A stretch of DNA of 30,944 bases from Rodentolepis nana (taxonomy: Eukaryota; Platyhelminthes; Cestoda; Cyclophyllidea; Hymenolepididae): contig UZAE01000198.1 of the NCBI GenBank assembly GCA_900617975.1, positions 1 to 30,944 on the forward strand, in the 5' to 3' direction. The notes beneath the pieces were generated by a model, which was given only the letters and a program-made list of their open reading frames with translations, made no database searches and was not told the DNA's origin. The position numbers were made by a program, and so were the translations under genes. This document shows, piece by piece, positions 1 to 10,195 of this stretch; the stretch's first letter is position 1; each line of letters starts with the position of its first letter.

Positions 1-308
1 CACGTGGTGCACCCTGGGCAACGTATATTCATATGGCAAAAAAGTCTATTAACCGGCAGTTGACTTCTGACTTCAAACTACCACGACCCCCCTGGTTGTC
101 ATATTCGACCCCTTCCACAGTACTCACCTTACTTTTTTCTCTACCTTTGTGTCTGTCTGCCTCTATTACATCTGTGAATCGCTCTTCTGTTCCCCACCCC
201 TCGACTTTTTGCTACTTTGATGAACCTTCCCTCTGTGAAGCCCGAAGTCAGCTAAATGACTAATGATATCTATCAAAACGCCTGCCATTTGAAATAAATA
301 AATAAATA
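1..308 (+). mobile_element. Non-LTR-like retroelement or SINE, 3' part with (AAAT)n tail
   Basis: This stretch matches 30480-30767 at roughly 85 % by eye, from the shared start CACGTGGTGCACCCTGGGC to the shared end TGCCATTTGAAATAAA. It ends in a short tetranucleotide tail (about 291-308), as many non-LTR retrotransposons and SINEs do. The A block that follows resumes at a point that is uninterrupted in the copy at 12480, so this is an insertion. The window begins inside it, so its 5' end is not seen. A 76-codon frame at 33-263 has a recognisable counterpart in the other copy, ending in similar residues (PHPSTFCYFD, CEARSQ). I do not recognise the peptide and cannot say whether it is the end of an element ORF or chance. 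No convincing polymerase III A/B-box pair was seen. Confidence 0.6.
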
Positions 309-1140
309 TTCAAATAATTTAATAGGAGCACTTGAATACCACCAAGTGAATTTTGCTTCACTAGGGAACTCAGATAACTCCAAGTCATTATATTACAACG
401 AAGGCCTCTTGATGATTAGGTTTCATGATCTGCTACTTCCTGAACAAATCTAGGCTTCATGAATCCATGGACCACGTTTACTTATGATCCATACTGTAGT
501 GAATTCAAAATATATTATTAAAAGGTGCAATTTTATAGTAACAAAGGCAGTCAACCAAAAATGGAATTTCAGAGGTGCCATTATGACATCTCCTGTTGAT
601 CTTCAAGAAGGATTCGATATCTGCTTGCTTCTCTCTTTTCACGCTTTTTCACCACCATCAACCATTTCAGTCAACAACCGTGACCTTTAACTGAGTCAAC
701 TTTTAAATGTATCTGACTATCTGCTCATCAATAGCGGTATTTTCCGCACCTGCGTATTTCTTTCCTTTGAAAACTTCGACTTTGCAATGAGAGAGCAATT
801 AAAAGTACTTTAAATGCAGCTCTTTAATTTTTTCCGATATCCTCTCTTACCTACTATCAAGAATCACTTTTACGGCTTTTATTCATTTTACAAATATATG
901 CTAATTAAGTGATAATTAAGTGGTAATAAAGTGAGATTGTAGTTCAGTTGGATGAGAGTGATGTTGAAGATGTAAAGAATGCAAATGTCAAGACGAATTT
1001 CGGAAACTTCGTCACACTTGGTGTTCTCTTAAAGAACAGCGCGCTTGACAAAATGTCTTACTCAACAATCCTATAACGTGGCATTTTTGCGAATTCCATA
1101 GACGTATAAATTCATGACTCAATAAGTAGGTAGTAAGTGT
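309..1140 (+). repeat. Segmental duplication module A, copy 1
   Basis: It aligns with 12480-13320 from the shared GGAGCACTTGAATACCAC onward, and its second half aligns with 4946-5540. Shared landmarks include the CTTCCTGAACAAATC segment and the GATGGTGATGTC-like segment near 955. Identity is about 70-80 % with many small indels. No open frame is conserved among the copies, so I treat it as noncoding, intronic or intergenic sequence of the duplicated unit. Confidence 0.7.
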
Positions 1141-1770
1141 ACGCTACCCTTTTATGGTAACCTAAAGTATTTGCAAGGAAATATTTTTGCATAAAACGGC
1201 ATAAGAAGTGAGAAAAAGAAAAGTAAAGGCACAAATTGTATTGAATGGATGTAAACTTTTAAGACAAGTCAATATTTTTCATCAATATAGTAATGCAATG
1301 AAGTGTATCTACTTTTCTTCTTAAGTTGTTATCTACTCCGATATCAGGCATTTCCTTCTACAGAGAACGTTTTGCAGTGAGTTAATTCAATTTTCTGTTA
1401 GAACCAATTCATTCTTGTAAGACAATTCTTTAGGCTGCCCATTATTCGATGTTGGCCATTAATGGGGAGATTGATTTCCATATTGATCAACGAAAAGCAG
1501 TAGATTTATGAATAGGCGAAATGCCCTAACGAGAAAACGGCATTGCACACCTTTTTCTTGACGCTGTACTCAAACTTCCAAAATTGTAAATAGTATGGAA
1601 CTCGACACCGAGGAAGACCATGAAATATGCTCTCATTGAGTGGCTGGAAAAACTTGTTTGTGATTAATTGTTACTTGTAGGTAGAATTATCATTTCTTCA
1701 ACACTCATGCAAGCCGCATTGCAATAGTTCCATGTCGACATAATGCCGAACACTTCGTCACCATCAACTG
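1141..1770. other. Stretch without recognisable gene, weakly like units 2 and 3
   Basis: Short islands such as AAGAAGTGAGAAAAAGAAAAG resemble 5570-5680 and 13340-13375, but the rest has no counterpart that I could align. There are no long frames, RNA genes or repeats here. It is probably module A/B spacer deleted from the other units. Confidence 0.35.
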
Positions 1771-2050
1771 GTCATGGAGGGCGATTCACTGATACTGAAG
1801 CATGCACTTTAGAAGGGATACGAAAGAGTTTTTAGCATTCCTTCTATCACATACGATGATGACATATTAGGTGTTAAGATCATCGCCGTTCCCCAGAAAC
1901 TCTCATAAGGGAAGTATGTGAATATGTTATTAACAAGAATTATCCCAACAATATTGATATAAATTGTTGGCAAATTGTGATAATTGTTAAAACATTGATT
2001 AATCTTTTTGTCCATCCTGAAAGCAAATATTTAGGAATTCATACCACATT
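1771..2050 (+). repeat. Module B, copy 1
   Basis: It aligns with 13376-13605. Shared segments include TTCACTGATACTGAA, the pair AGAAACTCTCATAAGGGAA and AGAAACTTTCATGAGGGAA, and CATCCTGAAAGCAA. Unit 2 lacks it. A 68-codon minus-strand frame here is not maintained in the other copy in matching form and is not called. Confidence 0.65.
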
Positions 2051-2054
2051 ACTT

Positions 2055-2378
2055 GTGGGACACGTCATCTTATGCCTTCACGCCAGAATTGGGAGGTGCG
2101 GCAGTATAACTCTGTGTGCAGCAATCGTACCTACAATGTCAAATCAGTAGCCCCTGTTTTGTTTAACTTAACCCGCCATGCTGATCATGATTAAGCTCCC
2201 TGAGTGTACACTTTATCCACAATATACTTACTGAATAAACGTTTTCCGTGCTATACGTCTGTTTCCTCTATAGCTGGGTTATAGCTGAGCTAGTTCTGGG
2301 AGTCTTGCTAGACGTTGGGGAATCTGCCACAGAGATTTCTGAGTCAGTCAGGCTTTACTCGTGTAGCAATCCGCTACA
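2055..2378 (+). mobile_element. Solo LTR of an LTR retrotransposon, TACT target-site duplication
   Basis: A 324-bp segment begins TGTGGGACACG and ends CCGCTACA, the usual TG...CA form. It is flanked on both sides by TACT (2051-2054 and 2379-2382). It contains an AATAAA signal (near 2234) after a TATA-like AATATACTTA, consistent with LTR transcription signals. Base composition is less A-rich than its surroundings. Units 2 and 3 carry no equivalent sequence between modules B and C, which supports insertion. No internal gag or pol region is present, so it would be the product of LTR-LTR recombination. A 4-bp duplication fits Ty3-type or related elements. The orientation follows the AATAAA and is an inference. 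Confidence 0.55.
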
Positions 2379-2399
2379 TACTCAACAAGATACACTTTT

Positions 2400-2760
2400 C
2401 CCCTAACTTTAAGCTGACAGTATTTACTGACAATCTTTTAATTATTTTTTGTAAAATGTGGTAAAATATAACAGATTTCTACCTAATATGATCATGCTAT
2501 TTATTTTATCCTTAAATCCTATTGGAATTGGAAGGTGATTGAGAATAAACCTAAAGTCAACCTACACAGTGATGTCCTCAACCGATGAGCGCATGGTAGA
2601 TTTTGATTGCACAAATTTTTAGGCGTTCCGAATAAATTAATCATCTCGATTGCCTTGAGATTTATGGGAAACTCACTTGTGGTACATAGTACTTTGTTGC
2701 AGAACATCGAGCTTTATCGCAATCGTGAATACCTTTACTTCGAGAGTGGGCGTAATTAAT
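2400..2760 (+). repeat. Module C, copy 1
   Basis: It aligns with 6036-6400. Shared landmarks are AATATTTAC/AGTATTTAC, GTGGTAAAATATAA against GTGGCAAGATATAA, TCGATTGCCTTGA and GTGGGCGTAATT. Unit 3 keeps only the ends (13610-13680), a deletion of about 300 bp. Confidence 0.7.
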
Positions 2761-3490
2761 GAACATTTATGAAGTAGTTCGACACTTATTTACTGAATCA
2801 TACTTTTAATATGATATTGAATTATACCGCCAGTTTAAGGGAGAGTGGAAATTTAGTAAGGAGGGCGTTCTAGCTAGAGAAGGGGCGTGTGAGACAAAGT
2901 GAACAATAACGTCATTCCAAGTTGGGTAAAAAAACAGCTATGGAAGAGAGAAATGCAAAAAATCTTAGATGACAGGATGTGATTAGTTTTGCTTCAAATG
3001 CTTATCCAGCTGCAATTTGTGATATAGCCTTCAACAATCCTCAGATATAAGAAACTTTGGTCTCGACTAAACTCATATTTAGCAGTAAAGTCTTGGGTTT
3101 GAGAAAAGGCAAAGGTATTCTTGTGTGACATTATCTTCAAATCATTCAACGGATCACACTTTGAGCCATTTGGTGACAGTTGAGATTTTGAAAATGATAA
3201 TACCTAAATATTTCTTTCGTGGAATCAAACCGCGATATCAGATAGGTCCATTCATCAGCCAAATATATCGATATATTTGAAACTTTGAGATAAATTTTAA
3301 CCAATTTCTTCAAAAAATATTTAATCCAACTAATATTAGTCGTATCAATTTAAAAGGTTCTATTCCTACTCAGTTGACGTCTAAAATTTTAGACGTACAG
3401 TTTCCGTCATGGTAATATGGGAACCACCACTTAACCGTCACCATTGTCTCTAAATTGATTAGATGTTGCTGTTATGCCTGGTTTAGTTTA
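2761..3490 (+). repeat. Module D, copy 1 (sequence 5' of the E exon-like segment)
   Basis: It aligns with 6400-7150 and 13680-14467. Strong landmarks are GCTTATCCAGCTGCAATTTG, the AAGTCTTGGGTTT segment and TTTCCGTCATGGTAATATGG. It ends in an AG just before module E, so it behaves like the upstream intron. It includes a perfect 20-bp palindrome at 3377-3396. Confidence 0.75.
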
Positions 3491-3492
3491 AG

Positions 3493-3640
3493 ATCGTGAA
3501 ACGAGCATTTAGCAGATTCAGTAAATGTATCGGTGGATATTTTGTTGAAATCTTTGTAAAGCCAAACATATCACCGAATTTTATCAATACCAGATCGGTT
3601 ACTGAAGGAGGCACGGCAATCTCCACCTTTGAGCATCTAA
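3493..3640 (+). pseudogene. Exon-like module E, copy 1 (3' end lost)
   Basis: An open frame follows an AAG acceptor (3490-3492) and reads IVKRAFSRFSKC..., then FVEIFVKPNISPN, then EGGTAISTFEHL. It matches copies 2 and 3 codon for codon to position 3639, after which the sequence switches to unrelated DNA (GGAGTTTAGTCTC) and the original donor ATC|GTGAGT is missing. A TAG lies two codons upstream in the same frame, so the open stretch begins near the proposed splice site. Positions 3533-3621 are identical to 7193-7281. I do not recognise the protein family. It is read as an exon of a duplicated gene, probably dead in this unit because of the lost donor. Confidence 0.45.
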
Positions 3641-3935
3641 AACCGGAGTTTAGTCTCTGTAAGCGCACCACTCCCCATCTTCTAAAATTTGTTGATTCTT
3701 AAGCAAAATAACAGCTAAGTATAAGCACACTTAAAGGCCAATGATAACAATCAAAACACCTGCCATTTGAAATAAATAAGTCTCCGTTGATGATAATCCA
3801 GGATTTCATAAATCCTAATTTCAGTCCGATTTAATGACGGACAAACGGAGTTTAGTCTCGGTAAGCACACCACTCCACATCTTTCTAAGTTGGGAGTCAT
3901 TGAGCTTAACTTAATTGTTGATTCACGAACAAAAT
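3641..3935 (+). repeat. Collapsed junction: approximate 95-bp direct duplication around a retroelement tail
   Basis: GGAGTTTAGTCTC...GTAAGC...CACCACTCC occurs at about 3645-3735 and again at 3847-3960, the second copy with extra bases. The retroelement 3' tail at 3738-3780 lies between them. Modules G to L, present in other units, are missing here. The later copy resembles post-L sequence at 29530-29590 (ACATCTTTCTAA), so this looks like the scar of a large deletion. Confidence 0.5.
3738..3780 (+). mobile_element. 3' tail fragment of the retroelement at 1-308
   Basis: About 40 bp (AATGATAACAATCAAAAC, then CCTGCCATTTGAAATAAATA) match the extreme 3' ends of the elements at 1-308 and 30457-30772. 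It is either a severely 5'-truncated insertion or a remnant after recombination. Confidence 0.55.
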
Positions 3936-4945
3936 AACAGCATAGTATAAACACACACGTAAAGCATCAAATATGCTGTTTATTGGTAAATGAAACATTC
4001 TTCTTAAGTTATCAATTTTTTCCTTTCCTCCTTTACTTAAACCTACTTTATTTACATCTATAAATTTTATTAAATACTATTGGTGGAACAATTATCACAA
4101 CGGAACTACCACTGTTTTCCATCGTCTGACCTTGACGCTAGAAAAGAGGAAAAAGAAGAGGAGGCTTTAAATAAAAAGCAAAAACATTAGTTACACAATC
4201 TCACTAATATTTATAGGCCAAACAAGCTGCGTGAGTATTTAACTGTGAATATTCGATAAAATAGACTGTCCTAATTAATTCTCACATAAAGTTATTTAAA
4301 AAGATTAGGGGATGCATCGTGACATGGGAAGAGTGTTTGACTTATCTTTCATACATTGAGACACCCCATTTGCCTGGTTATATTGGGTCGCTACAGCCGT
4401 AAATGCATTATCTATTTTACCAACATCACGTTTCATTAAGAAATGACAGTCAGCGACTTTGAAATTGCGGTGGCTGAAAACAGCAAGAGAATAAGAATAT
4501 CTTGAATTCAAGAAATTAGCTTTTTATGTTCATGGCATGGAATAAATTCAACCGTAATTGTTGAATGGCAGAACTATCAGGTAAATTGATACATCAGTAA
4601 TTTCACTAACCAAAAATTAATTATTGTCTTGGAAAAGAAAAAGGTCAGTCTATAATAATGATTGTAATTTTTCCTTTTGGAAATGAATGTTCATTGTTAT
4701 GAATTTATGGGTTGGAGAGTGACTGAACTATGGGCACTTTAAAGTTGATCTTGGTGGGTGGCACAAATTCAAGGAATAAGTAAGTAATAGTGTCAGTCAT
4801 GATAAAAAGTGTTATTGCTCATCTCCATAAAACAATTGTTTTGGGAATTTCTAGATAATAATAATTTGGAGGAAGTGTCAGTTGACTGACGATTAAAGGG
4901 AATTATTTTATTAGAAATGGTGACCACTTCCATGGAACCAATTGT
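3936..4945 (+). repeat. Module F, copy 1
   Basis: It aligns with 10196-11190 at a constant offset of 6260 for the first several hundred bases. Positions 3936-4182 are identical to 10196-10442. Identity then drops to about 97 % and, after about 4355, to 80-90 %. It ends with GACCACTTCCATGGAACCAAT, shared with 11174-11194. No conserved frame was found. Confidence 0.85.
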
Positions 4946-5690
4946 CCTTCTTCTCTCTTCATGCTTCTTTATCCTCTGCCAACCCCTTCACTCAAAAACT
5001 TTTATCTTCAACTGAGTCAACTTTAAATGCATTAGATTTTCTGTTCAAAAACAGTGGCATTTTCCAAAACTCAAGATGAACCCAGGAGAAAACACTAAGA
5101 AAGCAATTAAGAGCACTTTAAATGTACCTCTTCAATCGAACATTTCGATGTTTTTTTTTCAAAACTCTTTCATGCCTACGTTCCATATTTAGAGTTCAAA
5201 ACCACCGAGTTTCACTCTTAAAGCCTTTATCTATCTTTAGTTAATCAACTGGTAGTAGAGTAAAGTGCGATTACATTTCACTTCGATGGTGGTGATGTCA
5301 TAGGTATAAAGAATGAAAATGCCAAGTCGAATGTTGGAATCTTCGTTGCATTTTATTTTAGCTTAAAGAAAAGTCCACTCCTTAACTCGTTCTACTCAAC
5401 GCAATTCCTTAAACACAACACACCCTTTCCATAACTGTCATTAGATTTAAGATCAAGAGGCATTTTTTGAAGTCTATCTGTGTCATGACAGACTTCATGA
5501 ATGAAAGAATTTAAGGCTCAATAAATGGGTAGTAAGATAGATACCTAAAGTGAGCTTTGAATAAAGAAGCTTAAGAAGTGGAAAAAGACAAGTAAGGTAA
5601 ATGATGTGCAATAGTCTTTTATGAATACCTAAATACTTTTTCGAAGATTTGGGGAAAAGAAGTTGGGAAAAGAAAAGTACACAGGCAGCC
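4946..5690 (+). repeat. Module A, copy 2 (5' part missing)
   Basis: From CTTCTCTCTTCATGC onward it aligns with 620-1110 and 12690-13330. The first part of A and the sequence corresponding to 11200-12480 are absent, so F is joined directly to mid-A. Confidence 0.65.
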
Positions 5691-6035
5691 CTTTGACGTA
5701 ATTAAGACGTAACACACTCTCCTCTCCCCTACCCACCACCTCCGCCACATTTATCCCATCAGATTAAGAATCAGATGTTACTTTTGGGTAAAAAAATCAA
5801 AGGCTTTGGCTTAAGGTGGGAAGGGTCATGAGTAGATTCAAATAATTTTATCTCTTTTGGTGCATCTTTAAAGACGCACCACTTGCCTATCGATCTTTTA
5901 CAAGCATCAAAATGTCTAAAAGGAGGTGCACTAATGAAGGTATGTATTTCTGTTGGATAATGGTGCAGTCCAACTGTAACTCTCATGTGGGAACGTGAGA
6001 GAGTATTTTGCTAAGTGAATTATCCCTCATCTATC
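5691..6035 (+). other. Unit 2 spacer with an H/I-like motif, partly repeated in reverse at 25836-25965
   Basis: Positions 5785-5900 (AAAAAATCAAAGGCTTTGGC, GGTGCATC, CACCACTTGCCT) match the reverse complement of 25840-25960. The part from 5865 (CTTTAAAGACGCACCACTTG, AAAATGTCTAAA) also resembles the H/I junctions at 8405 and 16380. No gene was identified. Confidence 0.45.
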
Positions 6036-6400
6036 TTTAGGCTAACAATATTTACAAACAACTTTTTACCTATGTATTTTACAAAGTGTGGCAAGATATA
6101 AGAGATTCCTGTCAAATATGGTAATGATATGTATTTGACCATTAAATCCTTTTGGAATAGGAAGTTGATTGATAATAAACATAACGCCATCCTAAGCAAT
6201 GATGTGCTCAAACTATTATGCTCATATTAGGCCATAGCTAAGCCAAATTTGAAGAGGTGCAACTAACGTAATCAACTCGATTGCCTTGAATTAATCTGAG
6301 AATCCATTTGTAGTACAAACCCATTAAATCCAGAACAGCGAACTTTATCACAATCGTGAACGCCTTTGCTAGGCAGGTGGGCGTAATTGATTCGGTTTAA
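6036..6400 (+). repeat. Module C, copy 2
   Basis: This is the partner of 2400-2760, sharing the AATCCTTTTGGAATAGGAAG-type segment, TCGATTGCCTTGA and GTGGGCGTAATTGATTCGG. The latter also occurs near 13658. Confidence 0.7.
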
Positions 6401-7150
6401 TAAAACCCCAGGGAACAGTTCGACACTTATTCACTGACTCATTTTTGAATGTGATCTATCTTAGTGCAAATACAGTTGCCAAAGTTAAATTTAAGGGCCC
6501 CACTCAAAGATTGCCTCTAAATTAAAAAGATTAATGATTGGATTATGCAGCCTGTTAATAGGGAAGTGGGAAATGAGGACGGTAGGGATTCCTATTAGGA
6601 GAACTGGAGTATGAGACGAAGGGAACATTAGCGTCATCTCAAGTTGGATGAGCATGCAGTCAAAGAAAAGAGACATGTAAAAAGGCTTATATGGGAGGAT
6701 TTGATTAATTTTGCTTCAATTGCTTATCCAGCTACAATTTGTGGTATTGCCATCAAGAATCCTCAGATTTAAGAAACTTTGATCTCGACTGGACTCATAT
6801 TTAGCATTAAAGTCTTGGGTTTAAGCATTATCTTCAAATCATTCAACCGATCACACTTTAATCCATCGAAATACTGCTTTTTTAGAATCAAACCGCGATT
6901 TATCAGATAGGTCCATTCATCAGTTAACATGTCAAAAATTTTAAATTTTGGAGATAACTGCTAACCATTTTCTTCAGAAATATTCAATCTCATTAATGTT
7001 AGCATATCGATTTAAAAATTCTATTCCGACCCAGTCGATGTCCATAATTTTAGACGTGCAGTTTCCGTCATGGTAATATGGGAACATCAATTAACCGTCA
7101 CCCTTGTCTCTAAACTGGTTAGATGTTGTAGTTATGCCTGGTTCAGTTTA
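6401..7150 (+). repeat. Module D, copy 2
   Basis: It aligns with 2761-3490 and 13680-14467. Against unit 3, GATGAGCATGCAGTCAAAGA is exactly shared (6648-6667). It ends in an AG immediately before module E. Confidence 0.75.
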
Positions 7151-7152
7151 AG

Positions 7153-7314
7153 AACGTGAAAAGAGCATTCAGCAGATTCAGTAACTGCATTTGTGGATAT
7201 TTTGTTGAAATCTTTGTAAAGCCAAACATATCACCGAATTTTATCAATACCAGATCGGTTACTGAAGGAGGCACGGCAATCACCACCTTTGAGCATCTAC
7301 AACGACTCCTCATC
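7153..7314 (+). pseudogene. Exon-like module E, copy 2 (54 codons, both splice sites)
   Basis: The segment is exactly 162 bp between an AAG acceptor (7150-7152) and a GTGAGT donor (7315-7320), in phase 0 at both ends. Its frame has no stop and reads NVKRAFSRFSNCICGYF..., then EGGTAITTFEHLQRLLI. It has no ATG, as expected of an internal exon. Compared with copy 3 over 54 codons, 13 codons differ in amino acid and 4 are silently different, and the last 17 codons are identical. That ratio does not show strong purifying selection, yet there are no indels or stops while the flanks are full of indels. The family is not recognised, so no function is given. It could be a live exon, a recently decayed one, or an unusually preserved noncoding segment. 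Confidence 0.5.
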
Positions 7315-8160
7315 GTGAGTGCTTGAATATTATATACTGGCATTGTGGGAACGGCATATTGTATTGAAGGAAGTCATTCTTCTTCGTCTTCTGTTCTACA
7401 TGGTCATTATGACTTGATGTTTGGGTGAATCTCTTTATGCCACAATCATCTTTCCCACCAGAGTAAGATCTCATCAACGTTACATTGATATGTGTCGGCG
7501 TTAAACTGGCCATTGGCAATATCGTACTTTCTACGAATCTGGGTAGCTTAAGGCAATTACGAGTGTGAATTATTCATATGGATTGCTCATTAAATCTCCC
7601 CCCTCCCTCCCAGCCCCCGTCCCGCTCAAACGGCGAAAATATTTCGTGTAGTGAGATTGCAAAGCACATGGCTGCAAAAGAAATCTTTGAGAGGGTACAA
7701 TTTTGCACAAGTAATTATTCATTTTAACTAGGAATTTAAAAGTGAAATGAATTGGAAATGTATTATTGGATTAGAATCCAATGTAAGTCCGCATTTCCGA
7801 ATTGACACTGAATCATCAAGGTTCGCAGTTCGGCAAATCCAATTGGTATTTAAGCATCAATTGATTTATGTAGTTATTTGTTTCATCAACACCAAATTTT
7901 AACTGTTTATTTTGAAGTTTAGTTTCACCTTATCGTTTTGTGTCATATTTTTGCACAAGAGTTAAGCACGTTCTAATTCCAATCGACCTTTGCCAGCGTT
8001 ATATAAGGCAAATGGACGTGTTTACACAAGTGAGTTTCTAAAACACATGGAAGGTGAAATAATTACAAATTTTTTGGCGGGTGACAAATGAGAACATCAT
8101 TTTCGTCTTTTCTTAATTCGGTTAGAATAAAGAGCAAAGAAATCATCGAGGGTTTCCTTT
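7315..8160 (+). repeat. Module G, copy 2 (internally deleted)
   Basis: It aligns with 14632-16110 and 18465-19950. Shared landmarks are GTCATTCTTCTTCGTCTTC, CCACCAGAG, GCGTTAAACTGG and GAATCATCAAGG. It lacks about 650 bp present in the other two copies (the counterpart of about 15230-15900). It follows the donor of E, so it corresponds to the downstream intron. Confidence 0.75.
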
Positions 8161-8430
8161 TGTCAACTTCTAGCGTCCTCGCCCTTACATCCAGCTACTC
8201 AACGACACCTCACGGAACCATAACTACCTTTAAACATCTGACTATTTTATGATTCAGTAGGGGTAAAGGTGGGGGAGGGGGGGGGGATACTAAAGAGTAA
8301 ATCGAAGGGATGCTTTCAAATTGGATGCTCAAGGGGATGTAGACTCCACTTCACGTTTGTCCTTAAAATGATCCTTTGTGCTGACAAGGTAATTTTATAG
8401 GTCATCTTAAAAGTCCCGACACTTGCCTTT
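8161..8430 (+). repeat. Module H, copy in unit 2, with G-rich tract
   Basis: It aligns with 16111-16400, 19951-20240, 24086-24365 and, reversed, 30775-30944. It carries a G-rich tract at 8260-8286 with a 10-G run at 8277-8286 that could form a G-quadruplex. The conserved minus-strand donor is weakened to GTAAGG (8188-8183), and the minus-strand frame has stops in this copy. Confidence 0.75.
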
Positions 8431-8690
8431 TGATCTTATATTTGCCTCGAAATGTACAAAAATTTGTGAATATATTCACAAGATGACAAAAAATTAAATT
8501 TATCCAAAAATATAAAAATAGATAAATGTGTATCAATTTTAGAGTGGCTGATGATTTAATGTAAATTTGAGCCGGTATATATCGTTTAAAAGTACAAATT
8601 AGGCAATAAATCATTTTATCTTTAAAGTATAGTAAAAATAGTTGATACCTAGGATAAATTAGACTAGTGCTATGTTTTTTGCAAATATCC
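8431..8690 (+). repeat. Module I, AT-rich
   Basis: It aligns at its start with 16400-16560 (CGAAATGTACAAA, ATAGATAAATG, AATGTAAATTYGA). The reverse complement of about 22945-23240 is a degraded relative. A long minus-strand frame covering 8402-8761 is broken by stops in that relative and is not called. Confidence 0.55.
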
Positions 8691-9360
8691 TGGCTGATTA
8701 ACAGTACCATTATTGTGGTCTCGAAAAGGGTGCTGCTTGTCACAGACACCACAGCTGTCACATCTACATTAAATTTATACCGACTAAATGCGGAGAGGTT
8801 TAATTTAGGAATACTGCTCTCTCGGAAATGCAGCTAAAAATAAATAGATATATTTCACCTCCAGCATGCCTTAGCACAGTTTTGTCAATATCCATGGAGG
8901 TATCATCCTTGGCTTCATCTTTCTGCAGTAATGAAATTACTCACACACAGTTTATTGACATATCCAACTTGTCTAATAGACCAAACAGGATTCCTATCCG
9001 AGACAGTGAAAGCAGTGACGAATTTGGCTTGGTACATTTTTGATTTGTGTTCCAACAACTAAGATTGATCGATGGATAGATATTCCTTTACAAGAACAGT
9101 TTATGATCAATCAAGGTTCTTCCCATGTGTGATCCCACACTGCATTGGCCTGCCGCTGTCCAATGTTTATCGATTGTGACCAGAAAAGAGTTTTCCCCTA
9201 TAGCATTCCGATTTATTCATTCTAGAACAATTCCACACCCTCCCACACATGGGTTGATTGGTTGGTTGTTCGAGTTGTTCAGTGGCAGAGTTCCCCACTT
9301 TCCTCACAAAACATAATGATCTGAGTACTTGATGCATCTGAACCTGGAAAACACATGATG
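8690..9360 (+). repeat. Module J, copy 1
   Basis: Its reverse complement is found at 22490-22945: GCTGATTAACAGTACCATTA with GCTGCTTGTCACAG reversed, and the paired CACCC...GGTTGATTGGTTGGTTG reversed near 22545. Units 3 and 4 lack it. Small plus and minus frames here do not agree with the inverted copy. Confidence 0.65.
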
Positions 9361-10195
9361 ACTCCTTCCAGTTTGGTGGAGTAAGACTCATAACTCTTCT
9401 GGACTATTTGGATGTGCCAATGCCCACTCGATTTTCGTAGATTTAAGTTGGCAATTCTTTTAAATTTGGATCTCGTTTATATAGTAGTTGATCTTTTATA
9501 TTTAATATTACAAATTGGATGAAATGATATTAGCTCTCTCATGACAAATGCAATAGTATATTTCACTTAAATCACAGGCCAATGCGCATAATCGAAAAAG
9601 TTAATTGCAAATATTATTACCAACGTTCTTCCCTGTGTGTGAAGAAATATAAGGTCATTTTATTCGATATTAAAATTACTAGACACTTTTGATCGTGAAT
9701 CACGGGACTTTGTTTTTGTGAGTTTAAACTATGGCCTTTTCAATTCTGAAATTATTTTCATGAAAGCAGGAAATTGAAATGTCAAGTTGTGTGTGTGTTC
9801 TTAATTTGACTTATTAAATAACCAATGATGAATAAAAAATGACCTGCAAAACCGAACCCTGAGTTGCAGTTTTAAAAGAGTTAAGATTAGTCACAATTCT
9901 CCATTCACGTTAATTCATCTTGACTATGTAAGATGAAATTCGTAAAAAAACATGTTACTTTAAATAAATAAGTAACACAAACATTCTAGTCTACCTTTTG
10001 CTTTGCTCCCACCGGTGACATTCAATGAAATAGACAGTAATCCATTCAACTGCCACTTGGAGTTGTTACTAAAACGTATGTAATACAGTTCATACCTTGG
10101 ACAAATAAGTTTTCAAACAATCAAGTATATGATGTTTAAATTAATAGTCATTTATTGGACCCGAATAAAGTTGTCGATTTCCCCCTCTCAATTAA
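9361..10195 (+). repeat. Module K, copy 1
   Basis: It aligns directly with 16661-17400 and 28340-29220, and in reverse with 21540-22330. Landmarks are GAGTTAAGATTAGTCACAAT, AAACATGTTACTT and the TGGACAAATAAGTT-type segment. It is cut at CCCTCTCAA (10182-10190) and joined to module F, so module L is missing from this unit. Confidence 0.8.

Noticed and set aside
1..120. Possible tRNA-derived SINE head with A and B boxes
   Set aside because: The TGGTGCACCCTGG and ATTCGACCC matches are too far apart, and the second is not kept in the copy at 30480.
33..263. 76-codon ORF as an independent gene
   Set aside because: It lies inside a repeated retroelement and recurs at 30482-30736, so it belongs to the element, if it is real.
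8402..8761. 119-codon minus-strand ORF, the longest in the window
   Set aside because: It is very AT-rich and has no domain. The related reversed sequence at about 22860-23240 is full of stops, so the frame is not conserved.
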